A stretch of 64,000 nucleotides of DNA from CAWKOH01 sp963851245 (GCA_963851245.1 CAWKOH010000005.1:1-64000), one strand, 5' to 3'. Positions 1-9,572 are shown, counted from the first letter of the stretch. Made by a program: numbers and translations. Notes: generated by a model from the letters alone, not told the origin.

Positions 1-120
1 ATCCTCGGGCTGGCTGCGCAAGCGCTCGACGGCGCAGATGTAGTGAAACCAGTCGAGCCGGGTGTGGGCGGAAGCCAGATATCGCCGGCGCTCGAAGGCG
101 ATGAGATCGCTGGTGCTCAT
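1..120 (-). CDS. Partial unknown protein (N-terminal 40 residues)
   Basis: The reverse strand opens with an ATG at 120 after a strong SD (AAAAAGGAG, 7 nt spacing) and reads MSTSDLIAFERRRYLASAHT..., running off the left edge without a stop. The visible part is mostly charged/aromatic and predicted helical. I do not recognise the family. It is followed upstream by the USP gene on the same strand, 90 bp away, so the two could be co-transcribed. Confidence 0.6.
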   Translation of the reverse strand, partial: MSTSDLIAFERRRYLASAHTRLDWFHYICAVERLRSQPED

Positions 121-210
121 GTCGATCTCCTTTTTATTGATGAATAGGCAGCTCGTTGGGACGATGGTGCGCCAGGATCCACCGCCCGGTCAGGGGCGAA
201 AGACTCCTTC

Positions 211-630
211 TCAGCTCGGGACGATCGTCACCGGACGGCGGGAGTGCTGGGCCACCTGGGTGCTGGTGCTCCCGAGAAGTAGCTCCGGAGTCGCTCCGAG
301 ACCCCGGCTGCCCACCACGATCAGATCCGCGTCGGCGGCGTCGGCGATCTCGAGGAGCACCGGCACCGAGGAGCCGTACCTGAGCTCGGTCCGGTAGGTG
401 ACCCCGGCGCTGGCGAGGGGGGCACACCACACGGTCTCGAACATCTCCTGGATCTCATGAAGGTGCGGCTGAGCAGGCACGGCGGCGGACTCCGGGTCGA
501 TCTTCTCGAGCAGGCCCAGGGCGTGGACCGCTACCACCTCCGCCCCCGTCTGGCGGGCTTGCTTGACCGCCCACTCGACTGCCACCTGGCTGTTGGGGGA
601 GCCGTCGACCCCCACCACGATCACGCTCAC
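211..630 (-). CDS. Universal stress protein, single UspA domain
   Basis: 139 residues covering one complete UspA domain. It starts with the beta strand and ATP loop VVGVDGSPNS (residues 4-13) and ends with VVGSRGLGATPELLLGSTS, matching the G-2x-G-9x-G(S) nucleotide-binding pattern of ATP-binding USPs. These cytoplasmic proteins are induced by hypoxia and stress in actinobacteria. ATG start; a DosR-like box at 665-678 lies 35 bp upstream, shared with the divergent flavin protein. First of seven USP genes here. Confidence 0.93.
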   Translation of the reverse strand: MSVIVVGVDGSPNSQVAVEWAVKQARQTGAEVVAVHALGLLEKIDPESAAVPAQPHLHEIQEMFETVWCAPLASAGVTYRTELRYGSSVPVLLEIADAADADLIVVGSRGLGATPELLLGSTSTQVAQHSRRPVTIVPS

Positions 631-664
631 AGGCTGACCAGTTTGCCAGGCGAGACCAGAGGAT

Positions 665-678
665 GGGACTTAGGTCTC
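665..678. promoter_or_regulatory. DosR-like box
   Basis: GGGACTTAGGTCTC, a 5-4-5 palindrome in the divergent region between the USP gene (minus) and the PPOX gene (plus). It could serve both promoters. Confidence 0.7.
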
Positions 679-715
679 TGTTCGGAGGTGGCGACGGGGT
701 TGCAAATCGAGTGTC

Positions 716-1136
716 GTGCTAGTGGACAACGGCCTGGAATTGCCGCCCGAAGACGAGTGCCGGGCCTTGCTGTGCACCCAATCGGTCGGCCGTATTGCTG
801 TGTCGGTGGGGGCGCTGCCCGTCATTCTCCCGGTGAACTACGCGGTAGTTGACGACGACATCCTCTTCTTGACCGGTGACGGGTCTGAAATTGCGGGCGG
901 CCCTCGAGAACACCGTCGTGGGCTTCGAGGTCGACAGCCTCGATGACGCCCTCGACTACGGGTGGAGCGTGCTCGTCGTCGGCGTAGCCAGGGAGGTAGC
1001 CGAAACGGAACGGGACAGCTTCGGGCCGATCCGGGTCAGCCCCTGGGCCGGTGGCGACCGCTCCCATCTGGTCCGGATTCACCCCGAAATGATCTCAGGA
1101 CGTCGGATCGTCCCGCCCGAGGTGGGCACCAGCTGA
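716..1136 (+). CDS. PPOX-type flavin-binding protein, frameshifted
   Basis: The family is pyridoxamine 5'-phosphate oxidase-like split-barrel flavin/F420 proteins. The first part (716 to about 880) reads ...ECRALLCTQSVGRIAVSV... then PVNYAVVDDDILFLTGDG; the second part, in another frame (about 882-1136), continues LKLRAALENTVVGFEVD and DYGWSVLVVGVAREV, the expected family sequence. Removing one G of the GGG run at 881-883 restores a continuous protein of about 140 residues. GTG at 716 (or 722) starts it; the SD is weak. A second PPOX gene at 10756 is intact. The frameshift may be a sequence error or real loss. Confidence 0.8.
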
Positions 1137-1143
1137 TACTGCT

Positions 1144-2057
1144 TCAACCGACCGGGGTCAGGCGGTCGGGCCCGGTCCCCTCCCCGTAGTGGGACAGGAA
1201 CAGTTCCTCGAGCGAAGGTTCGCGGCTCTGCAGTTCGCGGACGCTCGACGCCGCCAATACCTTGAGCAGCGGCTCCATCGGGCCCTGGACCTGGCACCGC
1301 ACGACCTGACCGCTGACCCTGACTCCGCTGACTCCGGGAACGGCGGCCAGTTCGGGGACCGGACCTTCGAAGGTCACCTCAACCGTCGACGCCGACAGGT
1401 GGCGCATCTCCGACAGGGTGCCCACATCGACCAGAACGCCGGCTCGTAAAATGGCCACGCGCTCGCAGAGCGCCTCCACTTCGCTGAGTATGTGAGAGGA
1501 CAGGAACACCGTCTGGCCTCGGTCCTTGGCCTCGTGGATGCACTCCCTGAAGGCCTGCTCCATCAACGGATCCAGTCCGCTGGTCGGCTCGTCGAGGATA
1601 AGGAGATCCGACCGGGCCATCAGACCGGCGATGAGGACCAGCTTCTGGCGGTTGCCCTTTGAGTAGGCCCGGACCTTCTTGGTCGAGTCGAGATCGAAGC
1701 GCATGATCAGTTCGTCCCGGTAGGCGTCGTCAACCCGGCCCTGGACCCGGCCCAGCAGATGCAGGGTCTCGCTCCCGTCAAAGATGGCCACAAGTTGGCT
1801 TCGCCCGGCACGTAGGACAGACGGCGGTGGGCATCCACCGTCTGGTGCTGGCTGTCCAGCCCGAAGACCGAAGACCGCCCGGCACTCGGGCGGATCAACC
1901 CCAGGACCAGGCGGATGGTGGTCGTCTTCCCGGCGCCGTTAGGGCCCAGGTAGCCGAGAACCTCTCCCCTGGCGACTTCCAGGTCGAGACGGTCGAGGAC
2001 GGTGACCTCTCCGTAGCGCTTGGTCAGTCCCTCGGCGCGGATCGTGGAAGTGGTCAT
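1144..2057 (-). CDS. ABC transporter ATP-binding protein (CcmA/DrrA-like), frameshifted
   Basis: N-terminal part (2057 down to about 1776) has Walker A GPNGAGKTT and ends NLWPSLTG; the rest, in another frame, continues SETLHLLG... with the LSGG-equivalent AYSKGNRQK, Walker B LLILDEPTSGLDP and the H-loop SSHILSE. One missing base near 1775 explains the break; joined length is about 303 residues. ATG at 2057 has a GAGGAGG SD. It is a multidrug/lipid exporter type ATPase, yet no permease follows: the next gene is convergent, 8 bp away. An orphan, or one whose permease is elsewhere. Confidence 0.85.
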
Positions 2058-2136
2058 CGGGCTCGGCCTCCTCGCCATCCAGTATCGACCAATCTGGCCG
2101 GAAGGGGATAGGCAGGCAGGCTCGGACTGTCCAGAG

Positions 2137-2150
2137 GGGTCTTTTGCCTC
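2137..2150. promoter_or_regulatory. DosR-like box
   Basis: GGGTCTTTTGCCTC, 62 bp upstream of the two-domain USP gene at 2212 and 80 bp upstream of the divergent ABC ATPase start. Confidence 0.65.
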
Positions 2151-2211
2151 TGCCACGTGGAAGGACCTCGCGCTCACACTGGGTGTGAAGCCTTGAGTAG
2201 GAGGTTGGGCC

Positions 2212-3123
2212 ATGAATCCCGCAGGCTACGGCCAGAAGATCATGGTGGGCCTGGACGGCTCTCCTGGAGCGGCGTCCGCACTTGGCTGGGCGGTGCGCGA
2301 GGCCCCGCTCCGTAACGCCTCGGTGGAGGCACTGTTCGTCTGGCAAACCCCGAGCCTCGCCTACTCCGCTCCAGGTTTCATTCCCCTGTCGGAGACCGAG
2401 AAGGAGGATCAGGGACGGCGGGCGCTCGACAATACCCTGTCCTCGCTACCCGAATCGCCTGACGTCAAGGTCTACTTGAGAGTCAACGAAGGTAATCCGG
2501 CCGAGGTGCTCGCCAAGGCGACTCATGAGCCTGATGTCGTCATGCTGGTGGTCGGGACCCGGGGCCATGGCGGAATGGCCGGTCTCTTGCTCGGATCGGT
2601 CAGCCACTCCCTGACCCACACGTCATCCAAACCCCTCGTCATCGTGCCGAAGGACTGGTTGGCAATGCCCCGGTCGGATGCACGGCCGCGGATCGTCGTC
2701 GGTGTGGACGGTTCCAAACCCGCGGACGATGCCCTGCGGTGGGCAGCCGACGAAGCCGTCGTACGGGGATGCCCACTCGAGGTGGTGATGGTCTGGCCGT
2801 CACCCGTGCTTCCCGCCTACCACCCATACGGACTTCAACCAGAAGAGCCCGACCGCTACTCGCGGATTCGCGAGGCGCTGGAACGTGCAGTCAGCCGGGT
2901 CGACACCGGTGCCGCCCAGCTCGAGCTGTCGGTGGTCGAGGGTTCAGCCGCTCGGACGCTGGTCCGGCTGGCAGACAAAACCGAGATGTTGGTGGTCGGG
3001 ACGAGAGGATTCGGTCGAGCCCATGAAGCCGTCTCCGGTTCGGTGAGCCACGCGTGCAGCCACCGGGCCACCGTCCCCATCGCGGTGATACCCCACGCCA
3101 GGGTTCCCGCTTACCGCACGTGA
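2212..3123 (+). CDS. Tandem-domain universal stress protein
   Basis: 303 residues made of two UspA domains (about 9-145 and 156-298). Each opens with an ATP-loop strand (IMVGLDGSPGAA; IVVGVDGSKPAD) and closes with the G-2x-G-9x-G(S) motif (VVGTRGHGGMAGLLLGSVS; VVGTRGFGRAHEAVSGSVS), so both sites look ATP-competent. This is the length and layout of mycobacterial dormancy-induced USPs such as Rv2623 and Rv2005c. ATG is preceded by AGGAGG at 7 nt. Box at 2137 upstream. Confidence 0.95.
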   Translation: MNPAGYGQKIMVGLDGSPGAASALGWAVREAPLRNASVEALFVWQTPSLAYSAPGFIPLSETEKEDQGRRALDNTLSSLPESPDVKVYLRVNEGNPAEVLAKATHEPDVVMLVVGTRGHGGMAGLLLGSVSHSLTHTSSKPLVIVPKDWLAMPRSDARPRIVVGVDGSKPADDALRWAADEAVVRGCPLEVVMVWPSPVLPAYHPYGLQPEEPDRYSRIREALERAVSRVDTGAAQLELSVVEGSAARTLVRLADKTEMLVVGTRGFGRAHEAVSGSVSHACSHRATVPIAVIPHARVPAYRT

Positions 3124-3148
3124 AACCCGCCCGGGGACGGTCCGAATA

Positions 3149-3162
3149 GGGACCATAGGCCC
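3149..3162. promoter_or_regulatory. DosR-like box
   Basis: GGGACCATAGGCCC, 36 bp upstream of the GTG start of the GNAT-acyl-CoA synthetase gene. Confidence 0.75.
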
Positions 3163-3197
3163 TGTTAAACGGCAGCTGGATACGGAAGAGTGTCCGG

Positions 3198-5902
3198 GTG
3201 CCTGCTTACGCGGATCCCGGATGGTGCATGTGCGACGCCGTGCTCGCCGACGGAGGGACGGTGCACATACGTCCCATCACCCCCGAGGACGGCCCTGGCC
3301 TGGTCGCCTTCCATGCCGGGCTGTCCCGGGAGACCATCTACTTTCGGTTCTTCGGTGTCCACCCGAAACTCAGCGAAGAAGAAGTCCAGCGGTTCACCCA
3401 CGTGGACCACGACAAGCGCATGGCCCTGGTCGCCACCCTCCGAGGCCAGATCATCGGGGTGGCCCGGTACGACCGGAGCGAGGAGGGCTCGGAGGAGGCC
3501 GAGGTGGCCTTCGTGGTCGCCGACGAGCACCAGGGTCGCGGCATCGGGACGCTCCTGCTGGAGCACCTGGCCGCCTTCGCACGTACCCGCGGCGTCAAGA
3601 GGTTCTACGCCGATACCCTTCCTCACAATCAGCCCATGCAGGAAGTGTTCCGCCGGGCCGGGTTCGTCGAGAGCGCTCATTTCGACCAGGGCGTCGTGAA
3701 CGTATGGCTCGACATCGAGCCGACCGAAGCGACATTGGAGGCCATCGAGTCCAGATGGCGCAACGCCGCCGCCCGTTCGATCGAGCGGCTGCTGTGCCCC
3801 CGGTCGGTTGCGGTCATCGGCGCCAGCCGCACCTCCGGCACCATAGGCCACGAGCTGCTGCGCAACCTGCTGTCATCCGGTTTCACCGGGCCGGTCTATC
3901 CGGTGCACCCGTCGGCCCGTTCGGTCGCCAGCGTCCGCGCCTACCCGACCGTCCTGGCGATTCCCGACGAAGTGGACCTAGCTGTCGTGGTGGTGTCCTC
4001 GGGCCAGGTACTCGACGTCATCGATGAGTGTGCCGCCAAGGGTGTCAAGGGGGTCATCGTCATCTCGGCCGGCTTCGCCGAGATCGGCTTGGACGGAGGC
4101 AACGCCCAGCGGGAGCTGGTGGCCCGAGCCCGGGGCGCCGGGATGAGAGTGGTGGGGCCCAACTGCATGGGCCTTATCAACACCGCTCCCGGCGTCTCGC
4201 TCAACGCCACGTTTGCTCCGGTCCCACCGGAGCCCGGCCGGGTCGCATTCTCCTCCCAGTCCGGAGGCCTGGGTATCGCGGTGCTGGAGGAGGCGCGCCG
4301 GCGCGGCGTGGGGCTGTCGAGCTTCGTGTCGGTGGGGAACAAGGCGGACGTGAGTGGCAACGACCTGCTCCAGTACTGGCAGCAAGATGACGGTACCGAC
4401 GTGATTCTTCTCTACCTCGAATCGTTCGGGAACCCGCGCCGGTTCGCGCGTGGGTGGCCCGGCAGGTTTCCAAGGCCAAACCGATCGTGGCGGTGAAGGC
4501 GGGGCGGACCGTCGCCGGCAGCCGGGCGGCGTCGTCCCACACGGCCGCTCTGGCCAGCCCCGACACCGCGGTGGACGCCCTATTCGCCCAGACCGGTGTG
4601 ATCAGGGTCGATACCCTCGAGGAGCTCTTCGATGCGGCCCAGATGCTGTCGACCCAACCAGTACCCGCCGGCAGGCGGGTAGCCATAGTGGGTAACGCCG
4701 GCGGCCCCGGGATCCTTGCCGCGGACGCGTGCGAAGCGGCCGGGCTCGAGGTGCCGGAACTGTCGCCCAAGACGCAGGACCGCCTGCGGTCCTTCCTCCA
4801 CGGAGCGGCCAGCGTGCGCAACCCGGTCGACATGGTCGCCTCGGCCAGCCCGGCGAACTACGAGCAGGCCATCGGGGCGGTACTGGACGACGACGGTATC
4901 GACGCCGTCATCTCCATATTCATACCTCCCCTGGTCACCGATCCCGACGACGTGGCCCGGTCCATCTCGGCTGCAGCCGAGAATGCGGTGAAGCCGATCG
5001 TAGCCAACTTCCTCGGAATGACAGAGGCGCCCGCCCCCCTCACCCGGTCTACCGGGCGGGTGCCTTCCTACAGCTTCCCGGAGCCTGCCGTCAGGGCGCT
5101 GGGGCACGCCTGCCAGTACGGGGAATGGCTGAGCCGGCCGAACGGCAGTCCGCCCGTGTTTACCGATCTGCAGGTGCCGGCAGCCAGAGCGGTGGTGCAG
5201 ACGGCACTGAACAGGGAGAACGCCGGCGGATGGCTCGATCCGGTCAGTGTGGGAGCGCTGCTCTCGGCCTATGGGGTTCAGGTCGCCGAGTCGAGGCGGG
5301 CCAACGACGCCGAGGAGGCGGTGGCGGCGGCCGAGCAGGCCGGATACCCGGTGGCGCTGAAGTCGGCGTCCGCTCGGCTCGTCCACAAGACCGAGGAAGG
5401 CGGAGTGGTTCTCTCGCTGGACTCACCTGGAGCCGTCCGGGAAGCCTTCCTCTCGATGGAGTCGCGTCTGGGCGAGCGCATGGGCGGAGCGATCGTCCAG
5501 GCCATGGCACCGGCGGGAGTGGAAACCATCGTTGGTGTCGTACACGATCCTTCGTTCGGGCCCCTCGTGATGTTCGGAACGGGTGGCACGGCCGTAGAGC
5601 TCTTCGGTGACCGGTCCTTCCGGATCCTCCCGCTGACGGACCTCGACGCAGCTGAGCTGGTTCGCTCGGTGCGAGGGTCGCCTCTCCTCTTCGGTTACCG
5701 CGGTTCGCAGGAGGTGGACGTGGCCGCCCTGCAGGATTTGCTCCTCCGGGTGGGCCGGTTGGCCGAGGACATCCCCGAGATCGCGGAGATGGATCTGAAC
5801 CCGGTCATCGTCTGGGCGGGCGGAGCAGTTGCCGTCGATGCCAAGGTTCGGCTGGCCCCGGGAGGACCAGAAGCCGATCCGACCGTCCGGATGCTCGGCT
5901 GA
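3198..5902 (+). CDS. GNAT acetyltransferase fused to ADP-forming acyl-CoA synthetase, frameshifted
   Basis: About 900 residues. N-terminus (about 15-175) is a GNAT domain with the acetyl-CoA loop (DEHQGRGIGTLLLEHL). Next come the CoA-binding domain (SVAVIGASRTSGTIGHELLRN), the succinyl-CoA-ligase-like flavodoxin domain with VGPNCMG, and a C-terminal ATP-grasp domain (YPVALKSASARLVHKTEEGGV, about 670-890). Family knowledge: such fusions are Pat-type protein lysine acetyltransferases or acetate-CoA ligases; actinobacteria carry the GNAT domain first, enterobacterial PatZ last. The frame changes near 4450 (...FGNPRRFAR to VARQVSKAKPIVAVKAG), so either an indel error or two polypeptides. GTG start with GGAAGAG SD; box at 3149. 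Confidence 0.88.
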
Positions 5903-5973
5903 GCCGGGATCATCTCGGCTGAACCGGGATCAATCGTCAGAACGGCGGCGAACCCGGCGGCACCCCGCGGTCG

Positions 5974-6399
5974 CTACGAAACCTTGGTCCCGCCGGCCAA
6001 TACGCTGGCCTGAAGGGCGAGCACCCTGACCTCGTCCACCACGGCCTCGACTTCGGCCGGCGTGACGGTAGTTCGGTGGATCAACACGGTCAGGAGCTCC
6101 TCAACCGGTCTGGCTACCGCGGCGTGTACGGCGTTGGCGGCCTCCCAGACTTCCAGCATGGGGTTGATGAGACAGGTCGTGGCGATCCACTTCTCGGTCA
6201 GGTAGGTGGATGCTGTAACGATGGCCTCATCCAGGCGAGCCATCGTCTGGTCGTCGCAGTCGATCGACCATTCATCTCGTTCGGCTGCGGGTAGCAGGCT
6301 CTCGCAGCCGGGAAGGCGGTCGTGGTCTGGCCTGTCCACCTTGGACGGGTGCCAGCCTCGGGACCAGGCACCTCTTGGCTTCTTCGATGGCGAGATCAT
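5974..6399 (-). CDS. Unknown protein, 141 residues
   Basis: Start ATG at 6399 is preferred because AAGGA lies 7 nt upstream; a longer reading from 6441 would overlap the regulatory box. The first 50 residues are basic and polar; from about residue 50 the protein is helical (LDEAIVTASTYLTEKWIATTCLINPMLEVWEAANAVHAAVARPVEELLTV, given here in part as key segment 55-100). No family recognised. Presence of a DosR-like box 36 bp upstream makes it a candidate dormancy protein. Confidence 0.65.
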   Translation of the reverse strand: MISPSKKPRGAWSRGWHPSKVDRPDHDRLPGCESLLPAAERDEWSIDCDDQTMARLDEAIVTASTYLTEKWIATTCLINPMLEVWEAANAVHAAVARPVEELLTVLIHRTTVTPAEVEAVVDEVRVLALQASVLAGGTKVS

Positions 6400-6434
6400 G
6401 GTCTTATCCTTGCCTGGAAGGAAAGGCCGGCGTA

Positions 6435-6448
6435 GAGCCAAAGGTAAC
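6435..6448. promoter_or_regulatory. DosR-like box (weaker)
   Basis: GAGCCAAAGGTAAC (reverse GTTACCTTTGGCTC), 36 bp upstream of the ATG at 6399 on the minus strand. Confidence 0.5.
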
Positions 6449-6474
6449 TACTCGTGGGAAGCTGTACCCGGCGC

Positions 6475-7128
6475 TCACAGCTCTCTCGCGGTGCTATCGG
6501 CGTCTGACCGGTCACACTGGCCGATGTCCGTCCTGACGGGACGCCACCATTCAGCCGGCGCCGCGTCCAATCCGTCGTCGATGATGGCGGGTTCAGTCAG
6601 CACCGCGTCCCGGTCGAAGTCTGGCAGGACGGTGTACTTGATCGATCCGGGCTCACTGACCAGAGCGAGGACCCACCACAGGGACCGTACGTACAGCAGA
6701 GCCAATTCGGGATTGTCCCACTGGTAGAAGCCTCGATAGAGGTCATTCTGGTCGTGGCTCAACCACAACTTGGATACCAGGCCGGGGAAGCCGGCAAACA
6801 ACACCGTGTTGAGCTCGCTCTCGATGCGGAACAAGGCGTGAAGCCGCTCGCTGTGAACGTGGCGGAGTCGGAAGCAGACGACCAGAACAGCAGGCGATAC
6901 TGGAGCCGGACGATCTACTGCGGTCTCCCTGTACACCACAGCGCTGCTGCCGTCGGCAAAGAAGATCCGGCAGGCTTTGTTGCCCGATGGCTGACGGACT
7001 CGGTGGCGCGCCAGCATTACCGCGGTGTGCCAGACGCAGCTGAGCAGCGCCTCCGCCGCACGCCGGAATGGAAGCGGTATCGGCGGGCCCTCTCCGTTCC
7101 TCGCAGTGATAGCGGATGTTTCATCCAC
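6475..7128 (-). CDS. Conserved hypothetical protein, about 217 residues
   Basis: Contains a conserved-looking core at residues 85-170 (LFAGFPGLVSKLWLSHDQ and YRGFYQWDNPELALLYVRSL, then SIKYTVLP) that resembles small alpha/beta-barrel monooxygenase-like proteins, but I cannot assign a function. The open frame runs on to 7707, but the region above 7128 is low-complexity and overlaps other genes. GTG 7128 follows AGGAG at a short distance; GTG 7146 is an alternative. Start is uncertain. Lies divergent to the small gene at 7281, with two weak box-like sites between them. Confidence 0.6.
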   Translation of the reverse strand: MDETSAITARNGEGPPIPLPFRRAAEALLSCVWHTAVMLARHRVRQPSGNKACRIFFADGSSAVVYRETAVDRPAPVSPAVLVVCFRLRHVHSERLHALFRIESELNTVLFAGFPGLVSKLWLSHDQNDLYRGFYQWDNPELALLYVRSLWWVLALVSEPGSIKYTVLPDFDRDAVLTEPAIIDDGLDAAPAEWWRPVRTDIGQCDRSDADSTAREL

Positions 7129-7244
7129 ATCTCCTGCGGGAGTCACTGCACTCGCATGAGCTCGTCGTTCAACTGCCTGGAGTACGGAGGTGACCTTCGG
7201 CACTTCCAAAGGACTTCCAGATGACTGATCCTGTAGCTGAACGG

Positions 7245-7258
7245 TAGACGTTGGTCTC
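7245..7258. promoter_or_regulatory. Possible degenerate DosR-like box
   Basis: TAGACGTTGGTCTC, 22 bp upstream of the small gene at 7281. About 8 of 14 positions agree with the local consensus. A still weaker match, CTTCCAAAGGACTT, lies at 7203-7216 facing the minus-strand gene. Confidence 0.3.
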
Positions 7259-7280
7259 CGAGTGAACACGGAGGGCTGTG

Positions 7281-7460
7281 ATGCAGCTGATGCTGACTGG
7301 AGAGCAGGCTTCGGACCTGGAAGAGATCCTGGCCGAGACCCTTCGAGATATGAGTCACGAAATCGCCGCCACGGACAACGCTCATTTCCGGGCCGGTCTG
7401 CTCGACCGGCGGCGCAGGATCCAGGCCATCGCCGAGATGCTTCACAGCGAGCCCAACTGA
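7281..7460 (+). CDS. Small conserved helical protein, 59 residues
   Basis: MQLMLTGEQASDLEEILAET... continues with DMSHEIAATDNAHFRAGLLDRRRRI. Short acidic then basic helices, a pattern I associate with small conserved proteins found near stress genes in actinobacteria, function unknown. ATG 7281 has GGAGGG with 5 nt spacing; GTG 7278 directly precedes it and is too close to the SD. Convergent with the ketoacyl synthase genes. Confidence 0.65.
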   Translation: MQLMLTGEQASDLEEILAETLRDMSHEIAATDNAHFRAGLLDRRRRIQAIAEMLHSEPN

Positions 7461-7487
7461 TCCCTCGCCTTGATGTTGGCGTCACCT

Positions 7488-8360
7488 TCACGGCCGGTAA
7501 AGGGCGGCGCCGGCAGTAAGCCCGGACGCCCCACACACGAAGAGAACGTTGTGCGCTTGGGACAGACGACCCTGCTGCCGTGCCGCCTGCAGCGAGGCAA
7601 TGAACGCCACCGTGTGAAGATCTGTCCCGGTGGTCACAACGCGGTCGTCGGGAAGCCCGAGTTCCACGGCGATCCTCTTCGCGAAGGCCGGGCCGGCCGG
7701 GCTGCACACCAAGAGGTTGATGTCATCGGCACAGAGATGGTGATCGGTGAGAAGCTCAAGGGCGGGCACTACCGCGGCCTCGGCGACCTGATCCGCGAAG
7801 CCCGGCCCCTCATGTATAGATAGAACGTTGCGCCCCTGCTGCAGGCCGATGCTGGCGCGGAAGTTGGTGCCGTTGTCGGGACGGTTGTGCCAGCGAAACG
7901 ACGCCAAACCGCATTGGGTTTCTGCCCATCTGCAGACGACGGCCCCGGCGGCAGGTGCGAATGGAAAGTCCACCGCGAGGCCGGAACCGGGATCGGCGTC
8001 GCCAGCCACTATCACCGCGGTCGCGATGGTACGAGACCGGAGGAAACCATCGGCGATCTGCAAGGCGGTAAGCACCCCGCACCCGCCGTTGGCGATATCG
8101 AAGGAGAAGGTGCCGGTCCCTCCGGGAGTCGGGTCTCCGGCGTTTATGCCAGAGTCGGCCTGGATCAACGGCGCCAGCGCCGGTTCACCGAGATTCCTGT
8201 CGTGATAGACGCCGGTGTTGATCAGGAGGTCCACGGCGGCTGGCCTGAGGCAGGCATCCGCGAGGGCCGCCCCGGTGGCTGCTACGGCCAGCCGCAAGGC
8301 GCTATGGCGAGTCCGCCAGCCGCCCTCAACCACAGAAATACCCTCAATCGTTGTGCCCAT
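7488..8360 (-). CDS. Ketoacyl-ACP synthase III-like protein, probably lacking the full catalytic triad
   Basis: 290 residues of thiolase fold. The nucleophile region is present (FDIANGGCGVLTALQIADG, Cys near 103), and the C-terminal glycine motif CGASGLTAGAAL is seen. The His (normally PHQ) and Asn (GN[TI]) segments are not: the equivalent stretches read VCSPAGPAFAKRI and TTGTDLHTVAFIASL. It overlaps the upstream ketoacyl synthase gene by 17 bp, so the two are translationally coupled and may form a heteromer, as in OleA/KAS-III pairs. Partner role is inference. Confidence 0.75.
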   Translation of the reverse strand: MGTTIEGISVVEGGWRTRHSALRLAVAATGAALADACLRPAAVDLLINTGVYHDRNLGEPALAPLIQADSGINAGDPTPGGTGTFSFDIANGGCGVLTALQIADGFLRSRTIATAVIVAGDADPGSGLAVDFPFAPAAGAVVCRWAETQCGLASFRWHNRPDNGTNFRASIGLQQGRNVLSIHEGPGFADQVAEAAVVPALELLTDHHLCADDINLLVCSPAGPAFAKRIAVELGLPDDRVVTTGTDLHTVAFIASLQAARQQGRLSQAHNVLFVCGASGLTAGAALYRP

Positions 8361-9459
8361 AGCTGCCCACCAGTTCCTCGTCGGCGGTGAAGAGAACGAC
8401 TCCGATCACCAGTCCGGAAGCGAGTGCAATCAACGCGACCCGATCCCCGGCGACCACCCGCCTCGCTTCCATCTCCTCGATCAGCGCCACGGTATGGGTG
8501 GTTGAAGCGGTGTTCCCGAAGTGGTCCACGGTCACCACCGCCGGACAGCGAGGCTCGCCCCCGAGCGCCCTGGTCACCTCACCCATCCCTTTGCGGATGG
8601 CTCGGGCCGAGGTCTGATGGGGGATCACGTGATCGATGTCACTGATCGCCAAACCGGCTGCGTCGAGTACCTCCCTCAGCAGGGGGACCGTGTCCTTGAT
8701 CGCGGCCTTTTGCAACGCTTGCGAGCGGGTGAACATACGGGCGCCTGGTTCGTGGCGGGCGGGGTAGGCGAGGCAGAGCCGGCTGTGCTCGGCAATCGTG
8801 GTGAATCCGATGAGCTCGATCCCCTTGGCGTCATCGGCCGACCGTTCTAGGATCAGTGCGGCTCCAGCATCGCCGAGAGTGAGCGATGCCAACTCCTTGC
8901 TCAGGATGCTGTGGATGTGAGCCGAAGCATTGCGCTCGAGCGGGGAGATGTACTCGCCGCTCACCACCATGCCCCGGCGGATGAGACCATGGCGTATCCA
9001 GTTGTTGAGTATGAATACCCCGGTCAGCATGCCGGCGCACGCATTCGATACGTCGAACGTGATGGCATCGGGCGACCCGATGGCGTTCGCCACCGCGATG
9101 CTCATGGAGGGTTCCAGCTGTTGCACGACGCCATCGCGGAACTTCGTGATGCTGCAGCTGATCACGGCGTCGAGGTCATCTGCGCCGTGCTTGCTGTGAG
9201 CCAGGCAGTCTCGCGCCGCGCCCACGGCCAGGGTGAACGAGTCGTCCCCCCCGTTTGACACCCTGCGCTCATGGATACCCGTCAACCGTTCGAGGTCGAT
9301 ATTGGTGCGATGCCGCGTCGAAGCCATGAGATCTGCCGTCGACAAGTGGGTGGGTGGCAGGAAGCGCCCGGCGGCCGCCACCCTGGCCCGATACAACGCC
9401 TCCGGCCCGGAGCTATCAGGTTCGACCACAAGCCACTGATGACGTTCAGCTGCTGACAC
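8344..9459 (-). CDS. Beta-ketoacyl-ACP synthase III (FabH-like)
   Basis: 371 residues; domain begins near residue 27 (RVAAAGRFLPPTHLSTADL). Family signatures: TGIHERRV, nucleophile Cys in VSNACAGMLTGVF, His in VIPHQTSARAI, Asn in VDHFGNTASTTHTVAL, so the Cys-His-Asn triad is complete. KAS III enzymes condense acyl-CoA with malonyl-ACP or a second acyl-CoA. The GTG at 9459 has no good SD; a start near residue 22-28 is possible. Followed by the non-canonical homologue at 7488. Confidence 0.85.
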   Translation of the reverse strand: MSAAERHQWLVVEPDSSGPEALYRARVAAAGRFLPPTHLSTADLMASTRHRTNIDLERLTGIHERRVSNGGDDSFTLAVGAARDCLAHSKHGADDLDAVISCSITKFRDGVVQQLEPSMSIAVANAIGSPDAITFDVSNACAGMLTGVFILNNWIRHGLIRRGMVVSGEYISPLERNASAHIHSILSKELASLTLGDAGAALILERSADDAKGIELIGFTTIAEHSRLCLAYPARHEPGARMFTRSQALQKAAIKDTVPLLREVLDAAGLAISDIDHVIPHQTSARAIRKGMGEVTRALGGEPRCPAVVTVDHFGNTASTTHTVALIEEMEARRVVAGDRVALIALASGLVIGVVLFTADEELVGSYGHND

Positions 9460-9572
9460 TATTCACATGCTGCGCCGGGACGCCGGAGCCCACCAGAGTC
9501 GAACGGCCCCTACTGGCCCTTCGACCGCACCGAGCAGTGGCGACGAGCACGGCTCTGGTCCACACTCGAAGG

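Noticed and set aside
9503..9522. GCCCCTACTGGCCC near the KAS III / CMD-like divergent region
   Set aside because: Only one half-site agrees and the 5-4-5 arrangement fails.
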